From contig JARFRL010000086.1 of the NCBI GenBank assembly GCA_029287275.1, positions 1 through 6,319 of the forward strand: DNA of 6,319 bases. Direction: 5' to 3'. This DNA is from Pontiella desulfatans (GTDB lineage Bacteria; Verrucomicrobiota; Kiritimatiellia; Kiritimatiellales; Pontiellaceae). Each line of letters starts with the position of its first letter. The stretch's first letter is position 1. Positions 5,912 to 6,319 of this stretch are shown here, in pieces. A model generated the notes under the pieces. The model had not been told where the DNA came from and searched no databases. It saw only the letters and a list, made by a program, of their open reading frames with translations. The position numbers were made by a program, and so were the translations under genes.

Positions 5912-6319
5912 TTACTGATCCGCCTCCGTCACCAAAGCCATTTTCGTGATGCTCGCGTCGTGCAGGATTTTCATGATCGCGACCACCTCGCCATACGGCA
6001 GCTTTCGGTCGGCGCGGACGTACACCGTCGTGTTCGGATCTTGCAACCCGATCTCGGCCATGGAGGCGCGCAGCTCGGCTTCGGAAACCGGCACGTCGTC
6101 GAGATAGAGTTGTTGGTCGAGGTTCAGGCTGATCGACCGCGTTTCGGATTCCATCATGTCCGCGGCCTTGCCTTTCGGCAGGTTGATCGCGATGCCCTGC
6201 TCGATCAGCGGGAACGTGATGATGAACGTGATCAGCAGAATGAACGTCAGGTCCATCAGCGGCGTCATGTTGATGTCACTGATCGTGTTGAGCGATACCA
6301 AGCTGGTTCTTCTCGCCAT
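5912..6319 (-). CDS. tolR: ExbD/TolR-family biopolymer transport protein, TolR
   Basis: TolR works with TolQ as the inner-membrane motor that uses proton flow to energise TolA, and its periplasmic domain can contact peptidoglycan. The 135 residues are about the family's normal length. The N-terminus carries DINMTPLMDLTFILLITFII (15-34), the ExbD/TolR membrane helix, with the essential membrane Asp at D23 in the usual MTPLxD context. A linker with INLPKGKA (45-52) follows. The periplasmic domain (about 58-135) has SLNLDQQLYLDD, a VYVRADRKLPYGEVVAIMKIL segment typical of the family, and a C-terminal TKMALVTE strand. The ATG is the very last codon of the window, so its ribosome binding site and any in-frame upstream start cannot be seen. 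ExbD of a TonB system is the alternative, but tolA, tolB and pal immediately downstream favour TolR. A tolQ gene is expected just beyond the right edge. Confidence 0.93.
   Translation of the reverse strand: MARRTSLVSLNTISDINMTPLMDLTFILLITFIITFPLIEQGIAINLPKGKAADMMESETRSISLNLDQQLYLDDVPVSEAELRASMAEIGLQDPNTTVYVRADRKLPYGEVVAIMKILHDASITKMALVTEADQ

Overview
This is a GC-rich bacterial chromosomal segment. All seven recognisable genes lie on the minus strand and are packed tightly; the longest stretch between genes is 78 bases. Transcription runs from the right edge to the left edge: tolR, tolA, tolB, pal, a membrane-anchored protein with two degenerate GGDEF domains, pdxJ, and a bifunctional NAD(P)HX-repair gene (nnr) cut by the left edge. 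I see no mobile element, CRISPR array, RNA gene or sign of recent transfer.

Right half (about 3348-6319): a compact Tol-Pal operon, the envelope system that links the inner membrane, periplasm, peptidoglycan and outer membrane during cell constriction. TolR is the ExbD-like partner of the energised motor (tolQ would lie just beyond the right edge). TolA spans the periplasm, TolB is the soluble beta-propeller, and Pal is the outer-membrane lipoprotein that grips peptidoglycan. Gaps are 3, 27 and 21 bases, and a clean intrinsic terminator follows pal. A Pal lipoprotein with an LGGC lipobox and a peptidoglycan-binding domain indicates a Gram-negative, two-membrane cell. TolA has a TonB-like proline-rich linker and TolB has a short N-terminal domain. 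These traits, with the style of the TolR and TolA sequences, remind me of the PVC group (Verrucomicrobiota/Kiritimatiellota). That assignment is an inference and needs a database search.

Middle (2070-3341): a 423-residue protein with one N-terminal membrane segment and two GGDEF-fold domains separated by a very acidic linker. Both domains have lost the catalytic GGDEF motif, yet each keeps an RxxD at the spacing of the c-di-GMP inhibitory site. A signal-binding rather than signal-making role is the most interesting hypothesis in the window.

Left part (1-1991): pdxJ (pyridoxine 5'-phosphate synthase) starts from a strong ribosome binding site and overlaps nnr by four bases (ATGA), so the two are probably translationally coupled. 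The visible part of nnr holds the whole epimerase domain and most of the dehydratase domain. The epimerase domain lacks a loop normally present after the IPSG motif. Overall this is mostly ordinary housekeeping sequence with a few lineage-specific departures; I did not find a clearly new system.
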